Origin: an uncultured Alphaproteobacteria bacterium
Lineage (GTDB): Bacteria; Pseudomonadota; Alphaproteobacteria; RF32; CAG-239
NCBI GenBank assembly: GCA_944393205.1
Contig: CALXZI010000007.1
Coordinates: 1-52,140 of the forward strand
DNA: 52,140 bases
Reading direction: 5' to 3'
Below the pieces are notes generated by a model. It did no database searches, was not told where the DNA came from, and was given only the letters and a program-made list of their open reading frames with translations. This document shows positions 33,011 through 43,214 of the stretch, piece by piece; the stretch's first letter is position 1; each line of letters starts with the position of its first letter. The position numbers and the translations under genes are program-made.

Positions 33011-35710
33011 TTACTTGTCTTTAGAAGCATTCAATGCCAGATTTTTTAATTCGTAAAGCTTGTCCAAGGCAGCTTTGGGGGTAAGGTTGTCAGGATTAAG
33101 GTCTTTTAGAGCCAGTTCCAGCGGTGAGATCTTTTCTTTTTCAGCTTCTTGTTTTTTAAATACGGCAAACAACGGCAAATCATTTTCAATGGAAGAAATC
33201 GTTTGATTGTTCGGATTATTTTCCAACGAATGCAAAACCTGTTCGGCACGTTTTAAAACCAATTTGGGAAGTCCGGCCAGTTTGGCGACATGAATACCGT
33301 ATGAACGATCAGCCGTACCGTTAATGACCTCATGCATAAAAATAACCTCGTCTTTAAATTCTTTAATTTTCATGCAATGCAACGTTAAGGCGTTGAGTTT
33401 TGAAGCCAAAACCGTCAATTCATGATAATGCGTTGCAAACAGCGCCCTACAATGGTTAACCTCGTGCAAATGTTCAACCACGGCCCATGCGATGGATAAG
33501 CCGTCATAAGTTGCCGTACCGCGCCCGATTTCATCTAAAATAACAAAAGAACGCGGCGTTGATTGATTTAAAATGGCTGCGGTTTCAACCATTTCTACCA
33601 TAAAGGTAGAACGTCCGCGCGACAAATCATCGGAAGCGCCGACGCGGGAAAACACTTTATCCACTAGGCCGATTTTTGCCGATGCGCACGGCACGTATGA
33701 TCCGGTTTGCGCCATAATGGCGATTAAAGCGTTTTGTCGTAAAAAAGTGGACTTACCGGCCATGTTTGGACCGGTCAGCAACCAAATTCGGTTGTTTTCG
33801 CCATTAAGAACGCAATCATTACTGACAAAAGTGCCTTCATGTGTTTTTTCAAGAGAAGCTTCCACCACCGGATGCCGACCTTCTTTAATCTCAAAGATTG
33901 TTGAATCTTCCAAAATCGGGCGGCAGTATTTTCGTTCTGCGGCCAGATCAGCCAAAGCAGCAGCTACATCAAGTTCAGCCATTGCGCCGGCAGCAATGGA
34001 TATATCATCGGAAACGCACAAAATATCATCAATCAAATGTTCGTATATTTCCAATTCCATGGCAATGATTTTTTCTTTGGCGCTGCGAATTTCTTTTTCC
34101 AGATCCGTCAGTTCAACCGTAACAAAACGTGCAGCATTTAAGACCGATTGTCGGTGAATAAATTGTGGGTTTTGCAAAACAACCGCCGAATGTTTTGCCG
34201 GAATTTCAATAAAATATCCCAACACGTTATTGTATCGGATTCGCAAATTGGCGATATTTGTTTCTTCAATATATTTTTGTTCAAGTTTTGCAATTAGTTC
34301 CCGACTGTTATTGTGCAGATGGCGCAACTCATCCAAAGCCGGATAATATCCTTCACGGATAAAACCACCATCGCGAGCCAGTACCGGCAGATTCTCTTCT
34401 TCTACAAGCGCTCGTTCCAAATTATTGACGATGGTACTAAAATCACTTGGTTTTTTTAAGATGTTTTCAATGGCGTCCGGAAGTTTTTCTAAAATTTTAT
34501 TATATTTACCATATGAGTTTAATAAGTTTTTTATTTTCGGCACGAAAGATAGGGTTAATCCGATATCGGCCAAATCTTTCGGACCGCCACGACCAAGGCT
34601 TAAACGAGAAACAGCTCTTTCTAAATCAGAAAAACTTTTAAAATAATCTCGTAATTCGTTCCGAATTTCCGGTACGCTGATAAAAAATTCTATCGTGTCC
34701 AGCCGCCGATTAATTTCATCCAAATCCATAGAAGGGCTTGCTACTCTGGCACGCAACAAACGTGCGCCGGCGCCGGTTACGGTACGGTCCATAGTTCCCA
34801 AAAGCGTGACGCTTTTATCACCGTGTGCGGAATCGGCGATTTCCAGATTAGCCCGAGTTGCATTGTCAATTTCCATAAACTTGGCATCGTTAATCTTAAC
34901 CGGCCTTTTTATTCGGGGAAGCTTGCCTTTTTGCGTGCTTTCAACATAATCAAGAATAACACCGGCCGCTGCAATTTCTGCCTTGGTAAAATTACCGAAA
35001 GCTTCAAGCGTTTGTACATGAAAAAGATTTTCCAGATATTGCTTGGCGCTCAAACTATTAAAACGAGCCTGCGGCAAAACGGTGAGTTTGTCATGGAGTT
35101 GGTTGAAAATATCAAATAAATCAGGTATCTGCAACATATTGTCAGCCACGATGATTTCAACCGGCTGTAATTTGGATAAGGCGTTTTGGATATCTGGTCC
35201 CATGTTTTCCAGAGAAGAAGGAATATACTGTGTGAAAAAATCTCCGGTGGAAAGGTCTAACCAAGATAATCCGAAATTATCATTGTGTCGGGCGCAACAC
35301 AAAAGATAATTGTTGCGTCTGGCATCCAAAAGATTATCTTCGGTTAAAGTCCCAGGGGTTACCAAGCGCACCACTTCACGTCGGACAATTGCACTGCGGC
35401 CGCGTTTTTTGGCTTCATCGGGTGTTTCCATCTGTTCGCATATGGCGACTTTATAACCTTGATGAATGAGCCGCGCCAGATAATTTTCATAAGCATGAAA
35501 CGGTACGCCGCACATCGGAATATTTTTTCCTTCCGATTTTCCGCGTTTGGTTAAAGCAATGTCTAGCGCCTTTGAAGCGATTAAAGCATCGTCAAAAAAA
35601 AGCTCGTAAAAATCACCCATCCGATAAAAAATAAGATAATCTTTATGGGCATTTTTGACTTTCATATATTCAGCCATGGCCGGCGTCAGGTCTTTTGATT
35701 CTTCACTCAT
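33011..35710 (-). CDS. mutS: DNA mismatch repair protein MutS
   Basis: An 899-aa MutS that recognises mismatches and recruits MutL. The mismatch-contact motif is YRMGDFYELFFDDA with F34-Y35-E36. The Walker A motif is TGPNMAGKST near residue 645 and Walker B is FVILDEIGRG near 720. The C-terminal helical tail ends with the tetramer-type extension. AAGAAGA precedes the ATG. Its end is 2 bases from the end of uup and no terminator was seen, so the two 3' ends may read into each other. Confidence 0.96.
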   Translation of the reverse strand: MSEESKDLTPAMAEYMKVKNAHKDYLIFYRMGDFYELFFDDALIASKALDIALTKRGKSEGKNIPMCGVPFHAYENYLARLIHQGYKVAICEQMETPDEAKKRGRSAIVRREVVRLVTPGTLTEDNLLDARRNNYLLCCARHNDNFGLSWLDLSTGDFFTQYIPSSLENMGPDIQNALSKLQPVEIIVADNMLQIPDLFDIFNQLHDKLTVLPQARFNSLSAKQYLENLFHVQTLEAFGNFTKAEIAAAGVILDYVESTQKGKLPRIKRPVKINDAKFMEIDNATRANLEIADSAHGDKSVTLLGTMDRTVTGAGARLLRARVASPSMDLDEINRRLDTIEFFISVPEIRNELRDYFKSFSDLERAVSRLSLGRGGPKDLADIGLTLSFVPKIKNLLNSYGKYNKILEKLPDAIENILKKPSDFSTIVNNLERALVEEENLPVLARDGGFIREGYYPALDELRHLHNNSRELIAKLEQKYIEETNIANLRIRYNNVLGYFIEIPAKHSAVVLQNPQFIHRQSVLNAARFVTVELTDLEKEIRSAKEKIIAMELEIYEHLIDDILCVSDDISIAAGAMAELDVAAALADLAAERKYCRPILEDSTIFEIKEGRHPVVEASLEKTHEGTFVSNDCVLNGENNRIWLLTGPNMAGKSTFLRQNALIAIMAQTGSYVPCASAKIGLVDKVFSRVGASDDLSRGRSTFMVEMVETAAILNQSTPRSFVILDEIGRGTATYDGLSIAWAVVEHLHEVNHCRALFATHYHELTVLASKLNALTLHCMKIKEFKDEVIFMHEVINGTADRSYGIHVAKLAGLPKLVLKRAEQVLHSLENNPNNQTISSIENDLPLFAVFKKQEAEKEKISPLELALKDLNPDNLTPKAALDKLYELKNLALNASKDK

Positions 35711-35816
35711 GTCTTCTTTTTTGCAAACCTGTATTAAATAAATTTAAACTCCTTTTATCATAATATATTTTTATATCCAGTCCATATTTTTTTTTGATTT
35801 GTATACGGGGTGACGG

Positions 35817-37256
35817 ATGTTATTTAAAAAAATAGGTCAGTTTGAAATTGCCAACAATTCAAGTTTTATGGCTCGGGTTCTGATTTTATCTTTGCCTGCG
35901 GCGCTGGTTTTTATTATGCTGGTTGGATTAAATCTTTTAACGCCTTATTGGGCAATAGTATCTTATATGATGATTATTGTGTTCAATATGGTGTTTTTGC
36001 TACCGATGAGTGCCGAATTACAGCAATTAAAAAAATATATTAACGAATTGGCTAAAGGTGGCGTCGCTGATGATTTTAATATGAATTTTTCCGAGCAAGA
36101 AGCCCGAGAAATTGCCGAAACCATAAATTCGGTGCATAAATTTTGGGTATATAAAACCGATGCCTTGGAAACGCAGGTTATGTCCGATACGGCGGTTTTA
36201 GACACTTTGCCGGATCCGATTTTAATGATTGATCGTTCTGGAAATGTGTTGGGTGCCAATTTATCGGCGCGACAATTTTTAGGGGCTGATATTACCAATA
36301 AAAACATAGAAAATGTTTTCCATGCCAACAATTTTATCAATGCCGTTGCGCGTGTGCTCAAAAAAGAAAGCGAGTCCGAAAATCTGATTTTTTATGCGCA
36401 CAAAGACAAAAAAACAGAACAAAAAATATACGCCCACGTCAAACAATTGCCTTGGTTTTCCAAAGGTCGTACCGTTGCGGTCGTTTCGCTTTACGATTTA
36501 ACCAAGGCTGTTAAGCTTGAAAAAATGCAATCCGATTTTGTGGCCAATGCCAGTCATGAGTTGCGTACGCCGTTATCGGTTATTTCCGGCTTTATTGAAA
36601 CCCTGCAAACCACTGCCAAAAACGATGATCAAGCCAGAGAATATTTCTTAAAAATAATGGCCGATCAAACAGCATTTATGTCGGATTTGATTGAAAATTT
36701 GTTATCGCTCTCGCGCATTGAAATGACACAAGATGAGCTTCCTTCCGAAAGGGTTGAGTTGGCCGAGGTAATAGAAGATGTCGTTAAAGCCATGAGCTTA
36801 AAAGCCGAAGCGCGCCATATGCACATCATTACCGAAATTCCCCCGCATCTGCCGCCCATCACGGCAGATAATCAACAAATCCGACAACTAATTCAGAATT
36901 TAACGGATAATGCCATCAAATACGGGCTTTCACCGAGCGATGTCACCATTTCGGTTAAAGAAGTTGAGAAAATACCGTCTTCCAAAAGTTTTAGTGTGTC
37001 CAATGGAAAAGCGCTGGCGGTTTCAGTTAATAATAAGGGCTCCAAAATCAGCCGCGAAGATCTGATGCGTTTAACCGAACGATTTTACCGTATGCAGGAG
37101 CACAAAGATTTGAATATTAAAGGCACGGGCTTGGGTTTATCCATAGCCAAACAGATTATTATTCATCACCGTGGTAATTTAACGGTCAATTCTACCGGCT
37201 ACGACGGAACGACATTTACCGTTTATTTGCCGCTTGATCTTAACAAAAACTCTTGA
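35817..37256 (+). CDS. phoR: PhoR-like sensor histidine kinase
   Basis: A 479-aa membrane sensor kinase. Two N-terminal membrane helices (VLILSLPAALVFIMLVGL and YWAIVSYMMIIVFNMVFLL) have almost no periplasmic loop, as in PhoR. A PAS domain follows (about 125-230, DTLPDPILMIDRSGNVLG). The H-box is VANASHELRTPLSVISGF with H247, the N-box NLTDNAIKYG is near 361 and the G-box GTGLGLSIAKQI near 436. No response regulator, pst or phoU gene lies beside it, so the PhoR name rests on domain order alone. GGGGTGA lies before the ATG. Confidence 0.82.
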   Translation: MLFKKIGQFEIANNSSFMARVLILSLPAALVFIMLVGLNLLTPYWAIVSYMMIIVFNMVFLLPMSAELQQLKKYINELAKGGVADDFNMNFSEQEAREIAETINSVHKFWVYKTDALETQVMSDTAVLDTLPDPILMIDRSGNVLGANLSARQFLGADITNKNIENVFHANNFINAVARVLKKESESENLIFYAHKDKKTEQKIYAHVKQLPWFSKGRTVAVVSLYDLTKAVKLEKMQSDFVANASHELRTPLSVISGFIETLQTTAKNDDQAREYFLKIMADQTAFMSDLIENLLSLSRIEMTQDELPSERVELAEVIEDVVKAMSLKAEARHMHIITEIPPHLPPITADNQQIRQLIQNLTDNAIKYGLSPSDVTISVKEVEKIPSSKSFSVSNGKALAVSVNNKGSKISREDLMRLTERFYRMQEHKDLNIKGTGLGLSIAKQIIIHHRGNLTVNSTGYDGTTFTVYLPLDLNKNS

Positions 37257-37301
37257 ATAAATAATACACTCGTGTTATATCACGACCAATGAAAGTTTTT
37301 T

Positions 37302-38627
37302 ATGCATTTTGATTATCATAATATATGGAAAATGAGTTATCCGATTCTCATCAGTATGTTGATGCAACAGCTGGTGGGAATAACTGATGTTATTTATCTC
37401 GGACGACTGGGAGAGGTTGAGCTGGGCGCATCGGCTCTGGGTTCCACATATTTTTTGACGATTTTTATGGTTGCGTTTGGCTTTAGTCTCGGCGCTCAAA
37501 TTCTTATGGCACGATGTAACGGTGCGGCGGAATACGAACGTATCGGTGCGGTATTTTATCAAGGCTGTGGATTTTTATTAGCATTTTGGATGCTGATAGT
37601 TGTTTTGTCTTGGTTCATATCGCCTTTGTTGCTAAAATCTTTGATTGCCAATGACGCTGTTTGTCAGGCCACGCTTGAATATATAAACTGGCGTATTTGG
37701 GGTTTGGCCGGAGCCTCAATTATTGTGATGGGGCGCGGTTTTTTCGTGGCTATAACTCGTACATATGTTTTAAGTATTGTCTCGCTTATCATGGTTCTAT
37801 CAAACATTATTCTTAATTATGTCATGATATTCGGTAAATTTGGTTTTCCGGCGATGGGTATTGCCGGTGCGGCATTAGCTTCCGATTTGTCAGAAATCAT
37901 GGCTGTCTCTTTTTTGGTCGTCTATTTATGTAAAAGAGTTAATATCGCCAAATACGGATTTAATAAGTTGACTCTGTTTGATTTTAAATTGTTAAAAAGG
38001 ATATTAAACGTTTCAGTTTGGACCATGCTGCAACAATTTATCTCGGTTTCAGCATGGTTTTTGTTTTTTATCGCCATTGAGCATTTGGGCGAAAGAGAGC
38101 TGGCTGTTTCCAATGTGGTGCGAAGTTTATCTTCTTTTCCGTATGTTTTTATCAACGCTTTATCAGCAACAGTCAGTTCCATTACCGCCAACTTAATCGG
38201 TAAGGGATTGACCGATGAAGTTATGCCTGCTGTCAGACGGGTTATGCGCCTCTGTGGCGTTATTGTTTTTCCGTTTCTGATATTTATGGTGTTGGCGGCT
38301 TATCCGTTATTACGGATTTATACGGACAATCAAGCGTTGATACAAGCATCCATACCGGCTTATCTGGTTATGCTTTCGGCGTTTGTGCCGTTGGTGCCGG
38401 CGTGGATATTATACAATGCCGTTTCCGGCACTGGAAACACGCGCTATGCCATGAAAATTGAATTTTTTTCCATGTTTATTTATATTTTCCATGTGTTTGC
38501 CGTTATCTTGTATTTCAAACTGCCTCTGGCCGTGTGTTGGACGGCAGATTGGGTCTATAATGTTGCCATTCTCATAATGTCTTATCGGTATATGCATTCA
38601 ACAAAATGGCGTTACAAAAAGATCTGA
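37302..38627 (+). CDS. MATE-family efflux transporter
   Basis: A 441-aa inner-membrane exporter of the multidrug and toxic compound extrusion family, with about 12 membrane segments in two related halves. The N-terminus NIWKMSYPILISMLMQQL and the segment GEVELGASALGSTYFLTI are typical; GTGNTRYAMKIEFFS is the matching part of the second half. Substrates and coupling ion cannot be told from sequence. It follows the sensor kinase by 45 bases and converges on the APH-like gene with a gap of 7 bases. Confidence 0.9.
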   Translation: MHFDYHNIWKMSYPILISMLMQQLVGITDVIYLGRLGEVELGASALGSTYFLTIFMVAFGFSLGAQILMARCNGAAEYERIGAVFYQGCGFLLAFWMLIVVLSWFISPLLLKSLIANDAVCQATLEYINWRIWGLAGASIIVMGRGFFVAITRTYVLSIVSLIMVLSNIILNYVMIFGKFGFPAMGIAGAALASDLSEIMAVSFLVVYLCKRVNIAKYGFNKLTLFDFKLLKRILNVSVWTMLQQFISVSAWFLFFIAIEHLGERELAVSNVVRSLSSFPYVFINALSATVSSITANLIGKGLTDEVMPAVRRVMRLCGVIVFPFLIFMVLAAYPLLRIYTDNQALIQASIPAYLVMLSAFVPLVPAWILYNAVSGTGNTRYAMKIEFFSMFIYIFHVFAVILYFKLPLAVCWTADWVYNVAILIMSYRYMHSTKWRYKKI

Positions 38628-38634
38628 TACCGTT

Positions 38635-39594
38635 TTAATACAGACGATTAATTGTTTTTATCAGTTTCGGGTATTTGTGTAGATGTTGCGTAAAAAGCCA
38701 ATCTTTGCGTAAGGATTGTAAAAATTTGGAATAAAAAACCCGCCGCGACAGCAAAGTCTGGAAATATCTTCCGGCACCGTACAAAATATCTTGTTTGGTC
38801 AAACCTTCTTCATTTCTTAAATACAACAACAAGGATGTTAACTGTTTTTCCGGCAGAGAAAATACGGAATGCGGCAAAACGCTTGATAGAACCAAAAACA
38901 TCATATCTTCAACCGCATATCCGTAACGCAGTGTTTCAAAGTCTAATAATGTGGCTTTGCCGCTATTGCTTAAAATAATGTTGTTCAGGCTAAAGTCGCC
39001 GTGGATTACCCTCAATATACCCCTCCCACGTATATTCTTAAGGTCCTCCGAGATAAGCTCGTTATACATTTTTATTTGATTAAGAATTTTTATTTTAATA
39101 AAATTCCTCTGATTATTCATTAATTTCATAATATGTTCTGCGTTTTTTTCACATTGTATTTCCGGCGATACAAAAGGCAGTATTAAATCATTGTCAAATT
39201 TGACTTTCTGAAATTGTCGGTAATTGGATATGATGTCATTAAAGATATGCGGCGATAAGTTTGCATCTCTGATTTTTTGACCGTTGGCGTAAGTCAAAAG
39301 AAGGCCCGTTCTTTCTTCAAACACAAAGTGGTTTTGCCCGTTTGCGGTCATTAATTTTGCTGTGTGAAAATTCGGATTTTGTTTTAATGCATTTAAGATG
39401 CGGCAAAGCCGTTGTGTACGTTTTTCGGAATTTTTGGGCAGAAGTTTAACAATACAAGATGATTTTACCGTCTGACAGAAAAAATTATCTGACGAACCAC
39501 CTTTGCCGATAGCACCGAATTTAACAATTTCTGATTTGAAGATTTGTTGTTGTAGATATTCTTTAAGATTATGTATAAATTCTTGATTGTGCAT
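38635..39594 (-). CDS. Aminoglycoside phosphotransferase/choline kinase-like protein
   Basis: A 319-aa kinase-fold protein of the APH/choline kinase family. The catalytic loop is VIHGDFSLNNIIL (H198, D200, N205) and the metal-binding aspartate is in LLDFE (D218). The N-terminal lobe has GKGGSSDNFF, a likely nucleotide loop, with a possible ATP lysine in CIVKLLPK. Such enzymes phosphorylate small alcohols, amino sugars or cell-wall and lipopolysaccharide precursors. The product is unlikely to be an acquired resistance gene, because base composition matches the region. GAGGA lies 5 bases before the ATG. Confidence 0.78.
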   Translation of the reverse strand: MHNQEFIHNLKEYLQQQIFKSEIVKFGAIGKGGSSDNFFCQTVKSSCIVKLLPKNSEKRTQRLCRILNALKQNPNFHTAKLMTANGQNHFVFEERTGLLLTYANGQKIRDANLSPHIFNDIISNYRQFQKVKFDNDLILPFVSPEIQCEKNAEHIMKLMNNQRNFIKIKILNQIKMYNELISEDLKNIRGRGILRVIHGDFSLNNIILSNSGKATLLDFETLRYGYAVEDMMFLVLSSVLPHSVFSLPEKQLTSLLLYLRNEEGLTKQDILYGAGRYFQTLLSRRVFYSKFLQSLRKDWLFTQHLHKYPKLIKTINRLY

Positions 39595-39766
39595 TTAGTC
39601 CTCAAATAAGAAATAATAAATTTTTGCTTTTGAAGTCAAATGTTTTTTAATGTTTTTTGTTTGCAATTGTGAATGTATAAGATTTTACCGAAAATATCAT
39701 TTTATTCTTGATTATATCGGCCAAAGTGTTAAAAAATAAACAACAAGATAAAAGCAGGAGGTCGGG

Positions 39767-40660
39767 ATGCAGCAATATTGGTGGTTGGTTTCCATTTTTG
39801 CAAGTTTTATTTTTGCCATGTATATTTTCGCTAATCAGATTTTCAAACTGAAAGGTTCATTGGTGATGATATACCGAGGCATCGGGGCGGCAATAGTTTT
39901 ACTACCGTTTATTCCGCTGATACAGGGGATGGATAATCAAGTTTTTTATTATCTGTGTATTGTGCAGGGTTTTTTGATTGCATATCTTGACAACCGCTTG
40001 TTTAATGCGGCCAATCGTTTCGGTGCAGAGCTTACCAGCATGATCCAGCCAATCAGTGTTTTGTTCGGCTTTGTCATTTGGTTTGTTTTGGTTCCGCAAC
40101 AGTTTTGGAATTTATGCCAAAACCCATGGCGTTTGTTTTTCATTACCGTTTCCATCGTCGGCATTGTCAGTTCTGTGCTGATGCTCAAAAAAAACCGCAT
40201 GAGCCGCAAAGCTTTTTTCTACCTGCTACCGGCGCTTTTAACGGTCACCATTTTAGATTTGCTTGGGAAAAAACTGATGGATATCGGTCAGGACAATGTT
40301 TTGGGCGCTATTTTTTATTATTCCATCATCACTTCCGTGGTGGCCGGCGGTATTAATGCTATAGCTTATTTTAAGGAAGGAAACACTCTGTCGGAAGTTT
40401 TGCGCCCGCGTAATATGTTGTTTGCTGGCATCCCTGTCATCATCTTAATTTTAGCCATGTATTCATTCAAAAATTACAGCCTATATTTAAGCGTCAATCC
40501 AGCATATGTTATGGCCATTATTTATTCTTATCCGATATGGATACTTTTTGCCAACAATGTGTGTTCGCATTATTTCAAGCATCGTACATACGCCCATCCG
40601 AGTCGTTGGGTGTTGTTAACGATGATGGTTTCAATCATTATCCTGATCTTGAATGTTTAG
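39767..40660 (+). CDS. DMT-superfamily (EamA-like) membrane transporter
   Basis: A 297-aa inner-membrane protein with about ten membrane segments and little outside the membrane, fitting the drug/metabolite transporter superfamily. The halves look related (FIFAMYIFANQIFKLKGS and LLTVTILDLLGKKLMDIG). I cannot name the substrate. A strong AGGAGG lies 6 bases before the ATG. The end overlaps the end of the convergent DsbD/ScsB-like gene by 30 bases. The 172-base gap on its left holds only AT-rich sequence. Confidence 0.72.
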   Translation: MQQYWWLVSIFASFIFAMYIFANQIFKLKGSLVMIYRGIGAAIVLLPFIPLIQGMDNQVFYYLCIVQGFLIAYLDNRLFNAANRFGAELTSMIQPISVLFGFVIWFVLVPQQFWNLCQNPWRLFFITVSIVGIVSSVLMLKKNRMSRKAFFYLLPALLTVTILDLLGKKLMDIGQDNVLGAIFYYSIITSVVAGGINAIAYFKEGNTLSEVLRPRNMLFAGIPVIILILAMYSFKNYSLYLSVNPAYVMAIIYSYPIWILFANNVCSHYFKHRTYAHPSRWVLLTMMVSIIILILNV

Positions 40661-42505
40661 GTGTTTTTTGACAATATCGGGCGTCAAAAGCTGGGGCAGT
40701 ACGATATAATTCGGATGCTGTTCCGTAGCTTTCTGCCGCGGAGGATAATAAACATACAACGGCACGCCGCTACGGTTGTACCAATGCAGAGCGCGGCTGA
40801 TTTGAGGGTTTTCGCTAGTCCAATCAGCCTTAAATAAGTTTATGCCGTATTTGGTTGCGATTTGCAAAAATTCTTCCGTATCTAGCGCCATTTTTTCATT
40901 AGCCAGACAAGTGACACACCATTTGGCGGTAAAGTCAATAAAAACGGGTTTGCCGCTTTTGATAAGTCGGACAATTTGTTTTTCATCATAAGGCTGCCAT
41001 GGGCTGTTATCCGTTTGCTGCGGAGATAAGAAAGTCTGATGATATAGAATCCAACCGAGCCACACACAGGTCAATAAAATCGGCACGGAAAGTATTTTTT
41101 TCAAGACAATCATCCATTTTCCGGGTTTGGGTAACATTTTACGGATTGCAGTTGGATACATTTCTGCCAACGTGAAGGGGATGGCGTACCCGATTCCCAA
41201 GCTCAAAAATACCGGAAAATAAACTGTGGGCGGCTGAAACAACGCATATCCCAATGCGGCGCCCATAAAAGGTCCTGTGCAAGGGCTGGCGATCAAAACA
41301 GCCAAAAATCCGGTCATAAAAGAATTTACACCGGCATATTGATTAAAGAAATCAAGAAAATTTCCTTTAATTTTTATAATGTCGGCTACCAATAAAAATA
41401 AAAGGATAAATAAGCACAACATGGCGCCGACAAACCATGATGATTGTAGTTGAAATCCCCAACCGGCTTCGGCACCGCCGTATCGCAACAAGTAAAGTAA
41501 AAACGCCATAAGAAGAAAACTTGATACCACGCCGCAAAAGTAAGAACAAGCACGGCGGGCATGATGATTTTGTGCGGCGCTTTTGGCTAAAGCGAAAGCC
41601 TTAATGCTCAAAATCGGAAATACGCACGGCATACAATTTAAAATAATACCGCCGACAAAGGCTAACAGCAAAACTATCCACAAAGAATAGCTTCCGTTGT
41701 TTTCAACACCATGTCTGTGATGAACGACATCATAAACAAAAGCCTTTGAGCCATACACCAAAATTCCTTTGGTGGGAATAAAATCTTCAAGATTTGCTTC
41801 AGCTTTTATTTCTAGGCGGTTGTTTTTGTTGATGAGCTTTTCTTGCGGAATTTCAGCGGCGATTAATCGTCTTTCATACGGAATAAAGTAAAAAGGCTCT
41901 GTGTGCAAATCAAATTCATCAGATGGGAACGTCAAAGTTAAAACATAATTGTCATTTTCGGCTGTCACAGGTTGAAAAACTTTTTCCGGAAAAGTTGCTC
42001 GCGCCTTTTTGCTTTCCGTGTACCAAAGCGTGTCATTCGTCGGTAATACGTTTAAACGAGTTTCTTCCGGTTCACAAACATCAGAACAAGCTGTCCATTT
42101 AACATCAAGTAAAATTTTGGGGAAATTTTTATCATCTTCCGGTATTTTATCAATAACAAATAAATAATAAGCCGTATCACCATATCCGAATTGTGTAATA
42201 ATATCATTGTATATAAATCGTTGTGGCGTTGTCTCATGGATTCTTTCTACACGTCTGTTTTCGGTAAATTGCCAGTTAAATTCAACCGGAACACCGGCAT
42301 CTCCTGGATTATCCCAGAAGATATGCCAGCCGTTAAACATCTGAAACTTAACCAAAACCAAAATGTTGCGTTGAGCCGTTTTGTGGGCGAAGACGCTGAT
42401 GTTGAGCTTGTCATTTTGCCATGTGCTTTGGTTGCAAACCGCAGAGCACGGCCAAATGAACATAAAACCGAGGCATAAAAGTGCTAATGTTTTTAAGAGT
42501 TTCAT
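40631..42505 (-). CDS. DsbD/ScsB-like thiol-disulfide reductase
   Basis: A 624-aa inner-membrane protein that carries electrons from cytosolic thioredoxin to periplasmic thiols. A signal peptide and an N-terminal periplasmic domain (to about residue 270) resemble the DsbD-like part of ScsB, with CSDVC. About eight membrane segments follow with redox cysteines in NCMPCVFPIL and ASPCTGPFMG. The C-terminal thioredoxin domain has the active site AKWCVTCLAN near residue 530. The ATG overlaps the CDP-alcohol gene stop (TAATG). It likely serves disulfide or metal-stress homeostasis in the envelope. Confidence 0.87.
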   Translation of the reverse strand: MKLLKTLALLCLGFMFIWPCSAVCNQSTWQNDKLNISVFAHKTAQRNILVLVKFQMFNGWHIFWDNPGDAGVPVEFNWQFTENRRVERIHETTPQRFIYNDIITQFGYGDTAYYLFVIDKIPEDDKNFPKILLDVKWTACSDVCEPEETRLNVLPTNDTLWYTESKKARATFPEKVFQPVTAENDNYVLTLTFPSDEFDLHTEPFYFIPYERRLIAAEIPQEKLINKNNRLEIKAEANLEDFIPTKGILVYGSKAFVYDVVHHRHGVENNGSYSLWIVLLLAFVGGIILNCMPCVFPILSIKAFALAKSAAQNHHARRACSYFCGVVSSFLLMAFLLYLLRYGGAEAGWGFQLQSSWFVGAMLCLFILLFLLVADIIKIKGNFLDFFNQYAGVNSFMTGFLAVLIASPCTGPFMGAALGYALFQPPTVYFPVFLSLGIGYAIPFTLAEMYPTAIRKMLPKPGKWMIVLKKILSVPILLTCVWLGWILYHQTFLSPQQTDNSPWQPYDEKQIVRLIKSGKPVFIDFTAKWCVTCLANEKMALDTEEFLQIATKYGINLFKADWTSENPQISRALHWYNRSGVPLYVYYPPRQKATEQHPNYIVLPQLLTPDIVKKHLNIQDQDND

Positions 42506-43164
42506 TAACGTTTCGTTCTCCTAACGGCAATAACCAGATTGTAGTAAGCACTACTGATGAGAAGTAAAGATTTTACCAGTGAAATAAAACCAAAAAACAA
42601 AGCCAGCGGCATAAACCAAAACGGAAAGATATTCATCAAAATCAGCGCGGTTGAAACATCCAAATTTTGTATTGTACCCCACAAACGAATTTTAAATTCC
42701 GAACGGTTGATTTTCCGATAATTTTGACCGGAAACGATGGCCAAGCCGAGAAGCACCGCCGCCGAGAAAGCCAACGTCAGTAATAAAAAAGCACCGGCGA
42801 CCGCGTTGTCTTCCGGTACGGCCATTGTAAAGCCGAAAATAAACAAGCCGAGGGAAAGATAATCAGCGGTTATATCAAAAAAAGTACCAAATGCGGTAAC
42901 TTCTTGTCGCCGTGCGCTGATACCATCCAACACATCGCACCACCGGTTAAGTATTAAGCAGATAAAAGCGCTGACATAATATTCCATAGCCAAAAAATTA
43001 ACGCCTAAAACGGCAAAAAACAGCCCGCTCAAGGTAATGGCATTGGCTTTAACCGAGTGTTCAAAAAGCCAATCGGCAACTTTTTCTGATAGTGTGTAAA
43101 AATGGTTTCCCGTCGTGCTGACTGAAATATTTCTGAATTTTTTTAAGATATTTTTCCACTTCAT
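42505..43164 (-). CDS. CDP-alcohol phosphatidyltransferase
   Basis: A 219-aa integral membrane enzyme that transfers a phosphatidyl or similar group from a CDP-alcohol to an acceptor alcohol. The catalytic signature is complete: DVLDGISARRQEVTAFGTFF then DITAD (pattern DxxDGxxAR, Gly, DxxxD). Several membrane segments follow. The start is the ATG ending at 43164 with GGAGAAG upstream; the ATG at 43218 would overlap the previous gene. It lies 50 bases after the phosphoglycerol-transferase-like gene. The acceptor is unknown. Confidence 0.84.
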   Translation of the reverse strand: MKWKNILKKFRNISVSTTGNHFYTLSEKVADWLFEHSVKANAITLSGLFFAVLGVNFLAMEYYVSAFICLILNRWCDVLDGISARRQEVTAFGTFFDITADYLSLGLFIFGFTMAVPEDNAVAGAFLLLTLAFSAAVLLGLAIVSGQNYRKINRSEFKIRLWGTIQNLDVSTALILMNIFPFWFMPLALFFGFISLVKSLLLISSAYYNLVIAVRRTKR

Positions 43165-43214
43165 TTTTCTTCTCCGAAAAGCGGTTGTTAAATATATTGT
43201 AATCACTGGATTTT

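Noticed and set aside
38635-39594. Acquired aminoglycoside-resistance gene
   Set aside because: The match is to the broad kinase fold only, base composition is like the neighbours and no mobile element is nearby.
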